From Amphiduros pacificus (Eukaryota > Annelida > Polychaeta > Phyllodocida > Hesionidae), in assembly GCA_949316495.1 (NCBI GenBank), contig OX439012.1:8648549-8712548 (forward strand): a DNA stretch of 64,000 nt, written 5' to 3'. Under the pieces are notes generated by a model. The model was not told the DNA's origin, did not search any database, and saw nothing but the letters and a program-made list of their open reading frames with translations. The first letter of the stretch is position 1; each line of letters starts with the position of its first letter. Positions 23,240-35,274 of the stretch are shown in pieces. Made by a program: the position numbers and the translations under genes.

Positions 23240-24123
23240 GCATTAACTAGTTAATATGAAAGTGTCTGAGTAGTAACGAAATTATAAAAAAGATAATATC
23301 TGACATATTACTTATTAAGTCTAACTGATAAGCCATAGCATTGTGGACATTAAAAATAACACTAATACAAGTTTACAGATAGAAGACTTTCAACATGTCA
23401 CAAAGACCTGATCTTCTCAAAATGTGACTTGTTTACATTCCTACAAATGCCATCTCTTTCAATACCAGAATTAATAACATGCACAAAGGAATAAGTTTGA
23501 GAGTGTCCCAACCCTCTCCGCTTGTGAATGTGGCCAGATCAAATTACGTTGTTAATATCTTGTTCTACATTGTTATATTAAATAATTGCCATTGTATAAA
23601 GCCAAATTAATTGAGCTTCTTTGTAATGAATATTGCATACAGTATTTTTCTCTCAAACATTAACGATACATTATTTCACCTCAACCATAAGAACAATTCA
23701 TCACCTGAAATGTGATATGCATGCCTGTTTAAAATGATAGTGGGTGTCTAATGACCGTGTTGCTGAACGTGATGTCGCCATGCACGAAGCATGTGACACA
23801 CAAATTAACCTAAATAAAAAACATAATACATCTAATGTTTGCCGCATCAATCTGCCCAGTGTGTGATGGACTCAAACTTGCATTGTGTGATAGATATAAA
23901 TATCACAATAGGCATTAGGCCATGGATTCGGGGTAACGCACCGGTTGCACCAGGCCAAGGCAATCCTAAGTCCTCCCACTCTTGTGGTAAACGTCTCATC
24001 TGCTAGGCCAAGATGTGTCCTGTAAGAGTTCGATGCTCTCTGATGCTCTCAATTGGAGCTACACATATATTAGGTTTGGTCTGAACGTGACAAAATAGGG
24101 TCATCTTTCAGGGAATAAAACAA
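23240..24123. other. Unique spacer
   Basis: No recognised gene. 23925-24070 is a little GC-richer and has a vague tRNA-head appearance (CACCGGTTGCACCAGG, AGAGTTCGATGC), too weak to call a SINE. Confidence 0.4.
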
Positions 24124-26550
24124 TCTGCCCATACAGGTGGAGTATTCACATCTCTGCCACCACAGGTAGAGTATGCACATCTCTGCGTACACAGGTAGAG
24201 TGTTCACATCTCTGCCCACACAGGTAGAGTGTTCACATCTCTGCCCACACAGGTAGAGTAATCACATCTCTGCCCACACAGGTAGAGTATTCACATCTCT
24301 GCCCACACAGGTAGAGTGTTCACATCTCTGCCCACACAGGTAGAGTAATCACATCTCTGCCCACACAGGTAGAGTATTCACATCTCTGCCCACACAGGTA
24401 GAGTAATCACATCTCTGCCCACACAGGTAGAGTATTCACATCTCTGCCCACACAGGTAGAGTGTTCACATCTCTGCCCACACAGGTAGAGTAATCACATC
24501 TCTGCCCACACAGGTAGAGTATTCACATCTCTGCCCATACAGGTAGAGTATTCACATCTCTGCCCACACTGGTAGAGTATTCACACCTCTGCCCACACAG
24601 GTAGAGTATTCACATCTCAGCCCACACAGGTAGTGTATTCACATCTCTGCCCACACAGGTAGATTATTCACATATCTGCCTACTAAGGTTGAGTATGTAC
24701 ATCTATGCTCTCACAGGTAGAGTATTCACATCTCAGCCCACACAGGTAGTGTATTCACATCTCTGCCCACACAGGTAGATTATTCACATATCTGCCTACT
24801 AAGGTTGAGTATGTACATCTCTGCTCTCACAGGTAGAGTATTCACATCTCTGCCCACACAGGTAGAGTTTTCACATCTCTGCCCACACAGGTAGAGTATT
24901 CACATCTCTGCCCACACAGGTAGAGTATTCACACCTCTACCCACACAGGTGGAGTATTCACATCTCTGGCCACACATGTAGAGTGTTCACACCTCTGCCT
25001 ACACAGGTAGAATATTCACATCTCTGCCCACACAGGTAGAGTATTCACATTTCTGCCCACACAGGTGGAGTATTCACATCTCTGCCCACACAGGTAGAGT
25101 AATCACATCTCTGCCCACACAGGTAGAGTATTCACATCTCTGCCCACACAGGTAGAGTAATCACATCTCTGCCCACACAGGTAGAGTATTCACATCTCTG
25201 CCCACACAGGTAGAGTGTTCACATCTCTGCCCACACAGGTAGAGTAATCACATCTCTGCCCACACAGGTAGAGTATTCACATCTCTGCCCATACAGGTAG
25301 AGTATTCACATCTCTGCCCACACTGGTAGAGTATTCACACCTCTGCCCACACAGGTAGAGTATTCACATCTCAGCCCACACAGGTAGTGTATTCACATCT
25401 CTGCCCACACAGGTAGATTATTCACATATCTGCCTACTAAGGTTGAGTATGTACATCTATGCTCTCACAGGTAGAGTATTCACATCTCAGCCCACACAGG
25501 TAGTGTATTCACATCTCTGCCCACACAGGTAGATTATTCACATATCTGCCTACTAAGGTTGAGTATGTACATCTCTGCTCTCACAGGTAGAGTATTCACA
25601 TCTCTGCCCACACAGGTAGAGTTTTCACACCTCTGCCCACACAGGTAGAGTATTCACATCTCTGCCCACACAGGTAGAGTATTCACACCTCTACCCACAC
25701 AGGTGGAGTATTCACATCTCTGGCCACACATGTAGAGTGTTCACACCTCTGCCTACACAGGTAGAATATTCACATCTCTGCCCACACAGGTAGAGTATTC
25801 ACATTTCTGCCCACACAGGTGGAGTATTCACATCTCTGCCCACACAGGTAGAGTATTCACATCTCTGCCCATACAGGTAGAGTATTCACACCTCTGCCCA
25901 CACAGGTAGAGTACTCACATCTCTGCCCACACAGGTAGAGTATTCACATTTCTGCCCACACAGGTAGAGTATTCACATTTCTGCCCACACAGGTAGAGTA
26001 TTCACATCTCTGCCCACACAGGTAGAGTATTCACATCTCTGCCCACACAGGTAGAGTATTCACATCTCTGCCCACACAGGTAGAGTACTCACATATCTGC
26101 CCACACGGGTAGAGTATTCACATCTCTGCCCACACAGGTAGAGTATTCACATCTCTGCCCACACAGGTAGAGTATTCACACCTCTGGCCACACAGGTAGA
26201 GTTTTCAGATCTCTGCCCACACAGGTAGAGTTTTCACATCTCTGGCCACACAGGTAGAGTTTTCACATCTCTGCCCACACAGGTAGAGTGTTCACACCTC
26301 TGCCCACACAGGTAGAGTATTCACATATCTGCCTCACAGGTAGAGTATTCACATCTCTGCCCATACAGGTAGAGTGTTCTCATCTCTTCCCACACAGGTA
26401 GAGTATTCTCATCTCTTCCCACACAGGTAGAGTATTCACATCTCTGCCCACACAGGTAGAGTATTCACATCTCTGCCCACACAGGTAGATTATTCACATC
26501 TCTTCCCACACAGGTAGAGTATTCTCATCTCTTTCCACACAGGTAGAATA
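24124..26550. repeat. 29-bp minisatellite, about 83 copies, with a duplicated 754-bp block
   Basis: The unit contains CACATCTCTGCCCACACAGG and TAGAGTATT. Marker variants (GTAATC, GTGTTC, CCCATACAGG, CACACTGG, TACTAAGGTTGAGTATG) occur in the same order in two adjacent blocks, about 24330-25083 and 25084-25837. The offset is 754 bp, exactly 26 units. Inside each block a 116-bp (4-unit) sub-block is itself doubled. The final units (26350-26550) drift to TCTTCCCACACAGG. Confidence 0.95.
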
Positions 26551-27055
26551 TCTGCGATGTTGTGTATTGCCTGTCTCTGGTACATTGGCGGCTTCACCAT
26601 CAGCCACTTTAGATTTCCCAGGGGAAGTTTCTTTCTCTGGCTGAGCTGTGCCCCAATATCACAGCATGCTTCTCCTTGTTTCCAAGCACAGTGCTGTGTA
26701 GATGGTAATCTGGGAATAAATCTAATAAAGACTGACACTGAATAGCGATATCCGAAAACATGATTACTGCCATTATCAAGGACACATTTATAGATTATTC
26801 TACTTTTTTGTACTAATAAAACTGATGCTAATACCTTGAGCCGATCTAATCTGTCTGGAAATGGTTTTTTTTTGTCTGGTCATGTACAATATATACTGAT
26901 TTGACAGAGAGGTGATAGAAATTGTTTATGGATTTCCTATTATATTATTGTTAATATATAACTTTCTTATGATGTGCTGAATAAATAAAGTGCCCCTTTA
27001 TATTCAATATTAATAATCTATTGAGTTGAAAATGGATATGAGTTATATAGGAAAT
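26551..27055. other. Unique spacer
   Basis: 26551-26740 is compositionally complex and open on both strands (62 and 82 codons) but matches no family I recognise. The remainder is AT-rich. Confidence 0.4.
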
Positions 27056-27469
27056 GAGATGTAGATGTATAGGTTAAGGATAGGATGATATGAAATGCAG
27101 TGCGATGTATTAAAATATAATGTGAATATGGGATACAAATGCACATTATTTAAAAAATGAAATCTTATTCCACATCATGTTTATGCACTCACATTGTTAA
27201 GCCTCGTGACTTTCTGTAAAAAAAGGTTTGAAAAAAAGAAACACATGTAATGTTTGATTAGAATAAGGTACAGAAGGATTGATATGAATAAGATGTGAAA
27301 GATGAAAAAAATATGTAGATCATTGAAATATATGTTGAAATATATACATTGAAATATATACATTGAAATATATACTTGCTGGTAGATCCCAGTTGATTGG
27401 CTAGAGATGCACAATTCATAAGTATTATTCAGTTTCATGAGATGTAGATGTATAGGTTAAGGATAGGAT
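27056..27469. repeat. 31-bp exact direct repeats flanking 352 bp
   Basis: An exact 31-bp sequence beginning GAGATGTAGATGTATAGG occurs at 27056-27086 and 27439-27469. The interval is AT-rich, contains three ATTGAAATATATAC repeats (27320-27375), and shows no transposon ends or poly(A). Confidence 0.7.
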
Positions 27470-27795
27470 ATAGGCTTGATATCACACAAACCTGATATCA
27501 TATATTAATAAACTTGATATCAAATATTGATAAACTCAATATCACATATTAATGAACTTGATATCAAATATTGATAAACTCAATATCACATATTAACAGC
27601 TCTATATCACATATTATTAAACTCAATATTACGTATTATTAAACTCAATATCACATATTAATAAACTCGATACCATTTATCAATAAACTTGATATCACCT
27701 GTTGGTAAACTTGATATCTCATATTAGTGAACTTGATATCACATATTGATAAACCTGACATCACATATCAGTAAACATGATATCGCATATTATTG
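27470..27795. repeat. 22-bp AT-rich minisatellite
   Basis: About 14 copies of units such as AACTTGATATCACATATTAA, each carrying the palindrome GATATC or AATATT. Confidence 0.9.
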
Positions 27796-28226
27796 TGCAT
27801 CAATTAATGTTAGTAGGCACAAATTAATCACCAGCTCATATTCCATATACTTGTTCTAACGTAAAGTGACCGATACTTTAGAATAGAGAGAAATAAAAAA
27901 AAAAATCACCAAACATGAAACCAAGCAAAAGGAAAAGATGAGTATATGATCACAACTAATATCCACTTACAAGAGGCAGACAGTAGTTTGACAGCAGATA
28001 ATGTGAATGTCCTGAGATCTCATAATATAAACTATTAAATGAAACCAGCACACTTCATTTGAATGATTTATATTAATTATATGGGTATGCAATAAATAGG
28101 TTACACAAAAACTCTATTGCATTATACACAAGGTATAAGTTGAAGAAAATAGCACAGATATTTGTTTAAGTTATGATTTATTTGTACTGGAAACCATAAT
28201 ATGTATCATGTAAAAATAGCATAGCA
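27796..28226. other. Unique AT-rich spacer
   Basis: No recognised feature. Confidence 0.4.
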
Positions 28227-29040
28227 AACATAAGAACATCAGCGTACAGAACATCAGCCTATAGAATATCAGTCTATAGAACATCAGTCTATAGAACATC
28301 AGTCTATAGAATATCAGTCTATAAAACATCAGTCTATAGAGCACCAGTCTATAGATCATCAGGCTATAGGACAGCAGTCTATAGATCATCAGCCTATATA
28401 GCATCAGCCTATAGAACATCAGCCTATAGAACATCAACCTATACCAACATCTGCCTATTGAGCATCAGCCTATAGAACATCAGCCTATAGAACATCAGCC
28501 TTTAGAAAATTAGCCTATAGAACATCACTTTGTAGAACATCACTTTGTAGAACATCTGTCTATAGAACATCAGTCTATAGAGCCTAAGCCTATGGAACAT
28601 TAGTCTATAGATCGTAACCATACAGGACATCAACCTAAAGATCATCAGGCTATAGAACATTCGCCTAAATGACATCAGTCTATAGAACATCACCCTATAG
28701 ATCATTATCTTTCAGAACGTCAGCCTATAGAACATCGGCCTATAGAATATCAACCTATAGAACATCACCTTTTAAAACATTAGCCTATAGAATACATGCC
28801 TATAGAACATCACCCTATAGAACATCAGCATATAGAACATCACCTTATAAAACATCAGCCTACAGAAAATCAGCTTATAGACCATTTGCCTATAGAACAT
28901 CAGTCTATAGAGCATCAGCCTATAGAACATCAGTCTATAGAGCATCAGCTTATATAGCATCAGCCTATAAAACATCAACCTCTAGAATATCACCCTACAG
29001 AAAATCAGGCTCTGGAATATCAGCCTATAGAACATCAGCG
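28227..29040. repeat. 15-bp minisatellite, about 54 copies
   Basis: Unit AGAACATCAGCCTAT with CAGTCTAT, GAGCATCAG and AATATCAG variants. The 15-bp period keeps frames open on both strands (YRTSA- and FYRLM-type translations). These are not genes. Confidence 0.95.
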
Positions 29041-29583
29041 CATATAATGAGGACACAACCTTTACACCATACCTGGCGTAACATATTCAGGAAACTACAA
29101 AGAACTTTTCTACCATATATCAATATGTCAGGATGGTTTGACATTAAATACCTCAAGCCAGGCGGCTTTGCTACAGGCAATGAATTGTTTTTTCACGGGA
29201 AATCCTGGAAAGTCCATCCATTCTATTCATATGGGTACCAAGAACATCTTTAATTAACCACTGACCTCGAGGTTGCAAAAAAGGGTTTTAGATTACACAA
29301 TTGGCAAATATAATGCTATCGTAAACTGAATCTTATTGAGAAATGCTCAATGGCAAGAATTCTTATACTAATGTCCTTAGGTTTTCAGGATTTGCCTTCC
29401 ATAGGAATTGTATATGGCCCTGACTCTAATATTCCATTGACACAGCCAACATAATATAAAGATCTCCACCCATCCACTTTGATTTGTCAAGCACAGTAGA
29501 AGTTTTAGATAATCATATAAAGCGGCAGGTGCCCACAACTCTGAGTGGGTAGCATAGGGTCAAATGCTGAATATGATAGAAGA
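29041..29583. other. Unique spacer
   Basis: 29041-29250 is complex sequence read in frame with the array before it; the resulting peptide resembles no known domain. It includes GGGAAATCCT, close to a Rel/NF-kB site. Confidence 0.4.
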
Positions 29584-29615
29584 CCCCCAACCCCCAACCT
29601 CACCCCTCATCCCCC
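29584..29615 (-). other. Potential G-quadruplex (C-rich on plus strand)
   Basis: Four C-tracts of 5, 5, 4 and 5 are separated by 2, 7 and 4 bases. The minus strand therefore carries four G-tracts of at least four, which fits the usual quadruplex pattern. Confidence 0.6.
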
Positions 29616-29884
29616 AGGTCTTAGAATGAGGCAACTCTGTGGCACACACTATTCCTCTGTGTGTGTGTAACATCAAAAACCAAAAACAAATATTCCTCCA
29701 TTCTATGAATCATGGACTGTAAAGACCCTTACCAAAGTATACGTTTATATAAGAAATTTCTTTTTGGAATGTAGATATTATGTTCACATTTATATTAATA
29801 ATAAGATGTGTATTTAGGCTAATAACCAAAGGAAAAGGCAAAGTTCATATTTATATTGCGCAGATTCCAGATAATGACTGTATA
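29616..29884. other. Unique spacer
   Basis: No recognised feature apart from a short (GT)n. Confidence 0.35.
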
Positions 29885-29925
29885 CAGGAAATAACTGGCC
29901 AGGATTCGAACTAGCAAGCCATCGG
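29885..29925 (-). repeat. Fragment of tRNA-like repeat C
   Basis: TAACTGGCCAGGATTCGAAC is shared exactly with 54965-54984. It includes a complement of box B (GTTCGAATCC on the minus strand). Only the box B end is recognisable. Confidence 0.55.
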
Positions 29926-30389
29926 TTTCAATATTTTGCATTTGATAATTATTTAACTTTTTTTTTCTCACAAATATACATATTCTTGACACTGTATTTG
30001 AGAATTTGATATTGTTTGTTAGCGTTAAATCTGAAAACTATTTATATCAACTCAAGATTTGTATGTTTCGAACTGAAGACATAAAAACTCTACGTGTTAT
30101 TTTTCACTGAATGTGATGTTACCAAGACGATATGAAGTTAAGACAGAAAAAAGTACTTTCCGCAAACCAACGGTATAAGCAGGCTTTTTCACAATGTATA
30201 TTCTGGACTTATTTGATACAAGGGTTTAAATTGATTGTGCAGAACAAAACAATGAACATTTTCTCTCAAATTTTGTAAAAAAAAAGTACTTGTGTGTTCT
30301 TCTTGTCCATTGATGTTAATTGAAATTTTCATTTCGTCTTCTAGCTCTTCGTTTCTGTTAATTTGCATATAATACACTAGTTACTTTCC
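29926..30389. other. Unique AT-rich spacer
   Basis: No recognised feature. Confidence 0.4.
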
Positions 30390-30645
30390 ATTGTGAAGTT
30401 GCTTGAAATGCAAGTTTATCAGCACCAGTTCCTCCGTGATTACCTTAAGGTCGTGAGTTTGAATCGAGGCCAGGATTACATTCACGTCAGAACTTCTAAC
30501 TGGGGACTGTACCTGAAATGCCAACCTGGTAAACTATGAGTGAGTACAATATATGGGTGGTAGGCCAAAGATCTGTGACTTAAGGAAATACTATATTTGC
30601 TACAATTAGGTCTCGTCACGATATGACTTAAATAAAAGATATCGG
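30390..30645 (+). repeat. SINE family A, copy 7 (strongly diverged)
   Basis: The head is eroded (TGTGAAGTTGCTTGAAATGC where others have TGGCGCAGTTGGTTAGAGC), then TTATCAGCACCAGTTCCTCC, GGTCGTGAGTTTGAATCG (box B region) and an end of ACAATTAGGTCTCGTCACGA, TATGACTTAAATAAAAG. The middle does not align well. An old copy. Confidence 0.72.
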
Positions 30646-32000
30646 GGAATCACATAAAACAAGTTCTATGTGAGAATACAAAGGCAAAGGTGTAATACAA
30701 TAGTCATGCCGGTCACGTGTTCATCTAACCATTGGTCAGCGATAGCCACGAGTTGTTTACGCCATTAGTGAAATCTTTCTATGACCTTCCTTAAATTATC
30801 CTCAGTTGAAGTCATTCGAGACCCTATTACTACCGACTTTTTCTTCCTCACCTGAGAAAAAACAACACTTTTATCACATTTGAGGTGAAAACGAGGCTAA
30901 ATATCGCCAATGTATCATGACTGCTGCAGTAAAAGAGACAAAAGTGCATCAGTAAGCGACGGTTAAGATTTCATTCCTTTTGGCAGAATTAAGATAACAA
31001 TCTAAAGCATGTACTGCCGTGAAATTAACTAAAAGACCTGTTTTATTTTATTTTATAAGAAAATGATTTTGATAAATAGCGTAAATGATCAATCACAGAC
31101 ACAAGACCCATTATTCTCGGTCCAGATATGCCTGAAGCAGGACAAAGCCATTGAAGTATCAGATTTTTACATCGTGCTCAAATCTATATTATATCATCTT
31201 TAAATGCAAGCTCAATGGAAAACATATTATAAAAGATGAACCATAGGACTATAGGGGTTGTGGAGGAAAAGGAAAAAATATCGTCCTGAGAGAATTATCA
31301 TCTCTCTATTGTTATTCCCAAGATATGTTTCAACATTAAAGATCTACATACTTTCTTTCAATGTTAGTTTTCACAAATACCATTTTCTTCTCGCCATCTT
31401 CCTCTCGCCATCCCCGGATGAGGTGAAATCCTTTCTTGAAAATGATTTGTCATTCTCTTCAGAGAAAATATCAAACATTGACAGTTACGTTGTTATTATG
31501 GCATCAGTATACCGGAGTTGAATCAGGGATATCGACGAATGCATTACCATTATCATTATTGATAATTAAGATGAAGGTCAAATCATTATTGATGACCCAA
31601 GCCAAGATGTGAAAGCAACAAAACAAGGACGGCCGAAAACCAAAATCTCTTACACACACAGATATAAAGATGAAGCAAGTAAGCTACAAAGAACACCGTA
31701 TATTCGCAAAGCCTGGTGTAAACTCAGAATCGGCTAAGGAGAGCAATGAATCTCAAGAGATTACAAAATTGAAAACTTATGGTCAGTAGTACGCAATTCC
31801 AAGTTCCTTTTTTGAGCGCCATTTCATGTGAGTCAGGTTATTTTGTTAGTTTGCATCAATCGACAACCATAAATTGTATTCACTAAATGATTTTTATAAA
31901 AGCATCATTCTCATTCGATCCTCTGATTAAATACATTTAACCGCTTTCATAGACGCTAATAACTGTCCCGGATGTGGGACGTCGAGAGTAGAACCACCTC
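30646..32000. other. Unique spacer
   Basis: At 30705-30750 it has GGTCACGTGTT (E-box) 11 bases before CCATTGGTCAGCG (CCAAT-type), possibly regulatory. An 87-codon frame at 31258-31521 has no domain. Confidence 0.4.
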
Positions 32001-32100
32001 GTTTGGACGGAATTCCGACCGGAAATACGTCATAATATTTTGAGGTTTTCCTTGGTGAACCAATCAGAACAGTCATGACGTCAGTCGCCCGCTGCATAAA
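32001..32100. promoter_or_regulatory. Promoter-like ETS, CRE and CCAAT cluster
   Basis: Within 85 bases lie ACCGGAAATA (ETS, 32018-32027), ACGTCAT (CRE half-site, from about 32028), AACCAATCAG (CCAAT box, 32058-32067), TGACGTCAG (full CRE, 32076-32084) and GCATAAA (TATA-like, 32094-32100). The order fits a promoter reading rightward, with a start around 32125. The block is locally CpG-rich. No downstream coding exon can be recognised; the 65-codon frame at 32157-32354 shows no domain. Confidence 0.42.
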
Positions 32101-33309
32101 CAGAGTCGAACCTGTTTAAACGACCAAATCCAACCTGTTAAAGGAGAGGTCTGTGATTGTCCTATTTAGCAGATACCCAAATGTTGGACAAAAACGATTT
32201 TGCAGTCATTTTTAATTTATATCAGGATGGAAAGACGCCCGCCATCGAGAATCCATGCCCTACTTTTCTCATAGAGTATATAGATATATGCTGTTTGCAC
32301 TGTTTTTTAGACATCATGATAAAGCCGGTTGGAGTGAAAACAACTCACTATTAGATTTCCACCTCAATATTATAAGTATCAAACCCTGACCAACAGTATG
32401 CAAGACAGGTATTTCACCACTTGGCCACATCACATCCTCTACACATAGAGAAGTTTTAGGTATAGGGCAAGATATACCCTCCAAAACAGTCCATCCCACC
32501 AATGATAAAAAGATGTCCGACCGCAAATCAGGCTTATTCATAAAAATATGGCTGAGAAGAAGTGACAGAATAAATGACTTTTCAGGCAGATTCTTATTGG
32601 TTAGCGTCTTGGTCAGCCAACTGATTACAGGTCATGGTTTGAGATAGGTCAATTCTGATTGGATGTTTCGTTGGGTGAGACTAACATGACTGGAAAGGCA
32701 TGACTGGACATGGTGGTCCAGATTTCAAACAACGTCAAAACAAGGTATTGATGGAGAAGTAGTGAGACCTACCGATGGAATGCTTAGGAGAAGATAGAAC
32801 AAAGTTGCAGAAAGAAAAGCTTGTACAGACTTGCATTTACACTACTGGAAATAGTTCTGTAAACAAACAAAATCGAATAAATATACAGAATAATTTTACT
32901 TTAAACATAGAGTGAATGATCAGAAGAATAACTTATTAGTGAGAAAACTTTCCATAAAGAAATTGTCTTAATGATCAAGGATCAACATAAAGAGAAAAAA
33001 ATCCATCTTACTTGTAGCTCAGAAGAGGCCACAGTTCTGTATCAAAGGTCAAGGTCAAGGTCAAGGGGAAAGTAATTAAAATACTATTACTCATGGATTC
33101 AGCCAGGATCCGCCCCAAGTAAATAAAATCAAGGACCAAGATAATTGAAGAGAATAGAAAGGAAGTCTGACCGCAGTGCTTGAGATCTGAAGAATAAAAG
33201 TGAAAATACAAGAGAAGACCTCAAAGCCAGTTATTTGGCAACTAAACATGATATTTTGAGCAGTTTTCACGCCTCTCTTTAAGAGAAATATGTTTCAATT
33301 ATTACATAG
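32101..33309. other. Unique spacer
   Basis: No repeat. Contains AGGTCAAGGTCAAGGTCAAG at about 33047-33066, three tandem TCAAGGTCA-type half-sites. No exon recognised. Confidence 0.4.
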
Positions 33310-33875
33310 CCAGCCTATATATTTTATTTGCCAGCCTATATATTTTATTCTTTAGCCTATATATTTTATTTGTTAGCCCATATATTTTATTTGTTAGCCT
33401 ATATATTTTATTTGCCATCCTATATATTTTATTTTTTAGCCTATATATTTTATTTGTTAGCCTATATATATTATTTGCCATCCTATATATTTACATTGCG
33501 AGCCCATATATTTACTTTACCAGCATATATATTTACTTTACCAGCACATATATTTACTTTACCAGCACATATATTTACTTTACCAGCACATATATTTACT
33601 TTACCAGCACATATATTTACTTTACCAGCACATATATTTACTTTACCAGCACATATATTTACTTTACCAGCACATATATTTACTTTACCAGCACATATAT
33701 TTACTTTACCAGCACATATATTTACTTTACCAGCATATATATTTACTTTACCAGCACATATATTTACTTTACCAGCATATATATTTACTTTACCAGTACA
33801 TATATTTACTTTACCAGCATATATATTTACTTTACCAGCGTATGTACTTCACCAACCACATATTTACTTTATTTT
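33310..33875. repeat. 21-bp AT-rich minisatellite, about 27 copies
   Basis: Left part has TTTTATTTGCCAGCCTATAT-type units; the right part is more homogeneous with TTTACTTTACCAGCACATAT. The 21-bp period gives a 190-codon open frame (FTLPAHI repeated) that is not a gene. Confidence 0.95.
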
Positions 33876-34385
33876 CTCAAATTTGTTAATATATAGTTGA
33901 TGAGCATGTGATACAGCTATAGATTAATTCATCACCAGCACACAGCATTGAAGCAGGGAGGAATTGGACACATTTGTAGATCTATAGCTTCACAACAGAT
34001 ATCTACTGCTTCTTAAACACATTGTACCAATCGTGCTCCTTTCGAAATCGGCAGCGACAACGTCAATACCAACGTTATTGTCTTGAATGTTGCATGTTTC
34101 AAGGTCAAATAAAATCGACTGTCTTCAGGTTGATAAATTTAACTGGGTATCAAGGAGACAAACGTGCTTGACTAATGTGATCCACAATCATGACTTAAGG
34201 TTAAGCGAAGCACAAAGAGAAAGTTGATTCATCATGATTTCCTCTCAAAGACCCATAGTCTTCATGAGGTTTTAAGTCAAAATTAACGAAGCTAGTTCTA
34301 TTGTGTTCATGGAAAACCCCAGAAAATGTCTGTTTTTTCAAGCATATTTGTTATGATAAATGAAGTTTATAGATGTTGACTGAAA
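33876..34385. other. Unique spacer
   Basis: No recognised feature. Confidence 0.4.
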
Positions 34386-34780
34386 CCACAAAACTATTCG
34401 GATAGTTAAAATTGTTCAGATAGATTTAATTTATCAGATAGTTAAAACAGTTCAAATTGTTTGAAACTATTAAGATAGTTTGAAACTGTTAGGATAGTTT
34501 GAAACTGTTAAGACAGTTTGAAACTGTTAGATAGTTTGAAACTGTTAGGACAGTTTGAAACTGTTAGATAGTTTGAAACTGTTAGGACAGTTTGAAACTG
34601 TTCAGATAGTTTGAAACTGTTAAGTTAGTGGAAACTATTTTAATTGATCAGATAGTTAAAACAGTTCAAATTGTTTGAAACTGTTAAGATAGTTTGAAAC
34701 TGTTAGATAGTTTGAAACTGTTAAGACAGTTTGAAACTGTTCAGATAGTTTGAAACTGTTAAGTTAGTGGAAACTGTTTA
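34386..34780. repeat. ~19-20-bp minisatellite with near-palindromic units
   Basis: Units such as AACTGTTAAGACAGTTTGAA. Each contains AACTGT/ACAGTT and AGTTTGAAACT, both almost self-complementary. A longer block (TCAGATAGTTAAAACAGTTC onward) occurs at about 34434 and 34650, so the array was also duplicated in a ~216-bp step. Confidence 0.88.
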
Positions 34781-35274
34781 TTCAATGAGAAATACCTGGA
34801 TAATAATACAAACCGCTTAGGATGTAAAAATGCTCAGATACAGAAAACTGCTTGAATAAAGAAAACCGCTTTGAAAGTGAAAACCGCTCAGGAAGTAAAA
34901 ACTGCTGAGAAGGTGAATACTTGTGAGGTTGGCAAAGTCATGTCCCCCCACCAATGATCAATAGTAGTAATCACGTGCTAAAATCCTACTTTTGTGTGCA
35001 TCACATAACTTTAATAATAGTCAAGAGAAGATCTGGTTCAAGGTAGGATTAGATTGTTATTAATTTGTGAATATCATAGTGTTTGCAGTGCAAAGAGATC
35101 ATATATGAATCCTAACAAGCAAATAATGATTTGCTATTTCATCCCAGGTTTCAAAGAATTTAAAGAGAAAGAAGGAAAAGAAAGAAGAAAGAGGAAGAAA
35201 GATTAACTATATTCTTTAGAAAATTGATACCTTTACAACTTTACTGTATATTCAAGCATATTTTTTAATGTAAT
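34781..35274. other. Unique spacer
   Basis: Degenerate AAACCGCT-type repeats to about 34915, then unique AT-rich and purine-rich (35155-35205) DNA. Confidence 0.4.

Noticed and set aside
23925-24070. Additional SINE head
   Set aside because: CACCGGTTGCACCAGG and AGAGTTCGATGC are only loosely box-like and no body matching families A-C follows.
28669-29253. 194-codon frame of YRTSA repeats followed by unique residues
   Set aside because: Most is array translation. The unique C-terminal part (29041-29250) has no domain and no splice or start evidence.
33328-33900. 190-codon frame of FTLPAHI repeats
   Set aside because: 21-bp array translated seven residues per unit; composition-driven.
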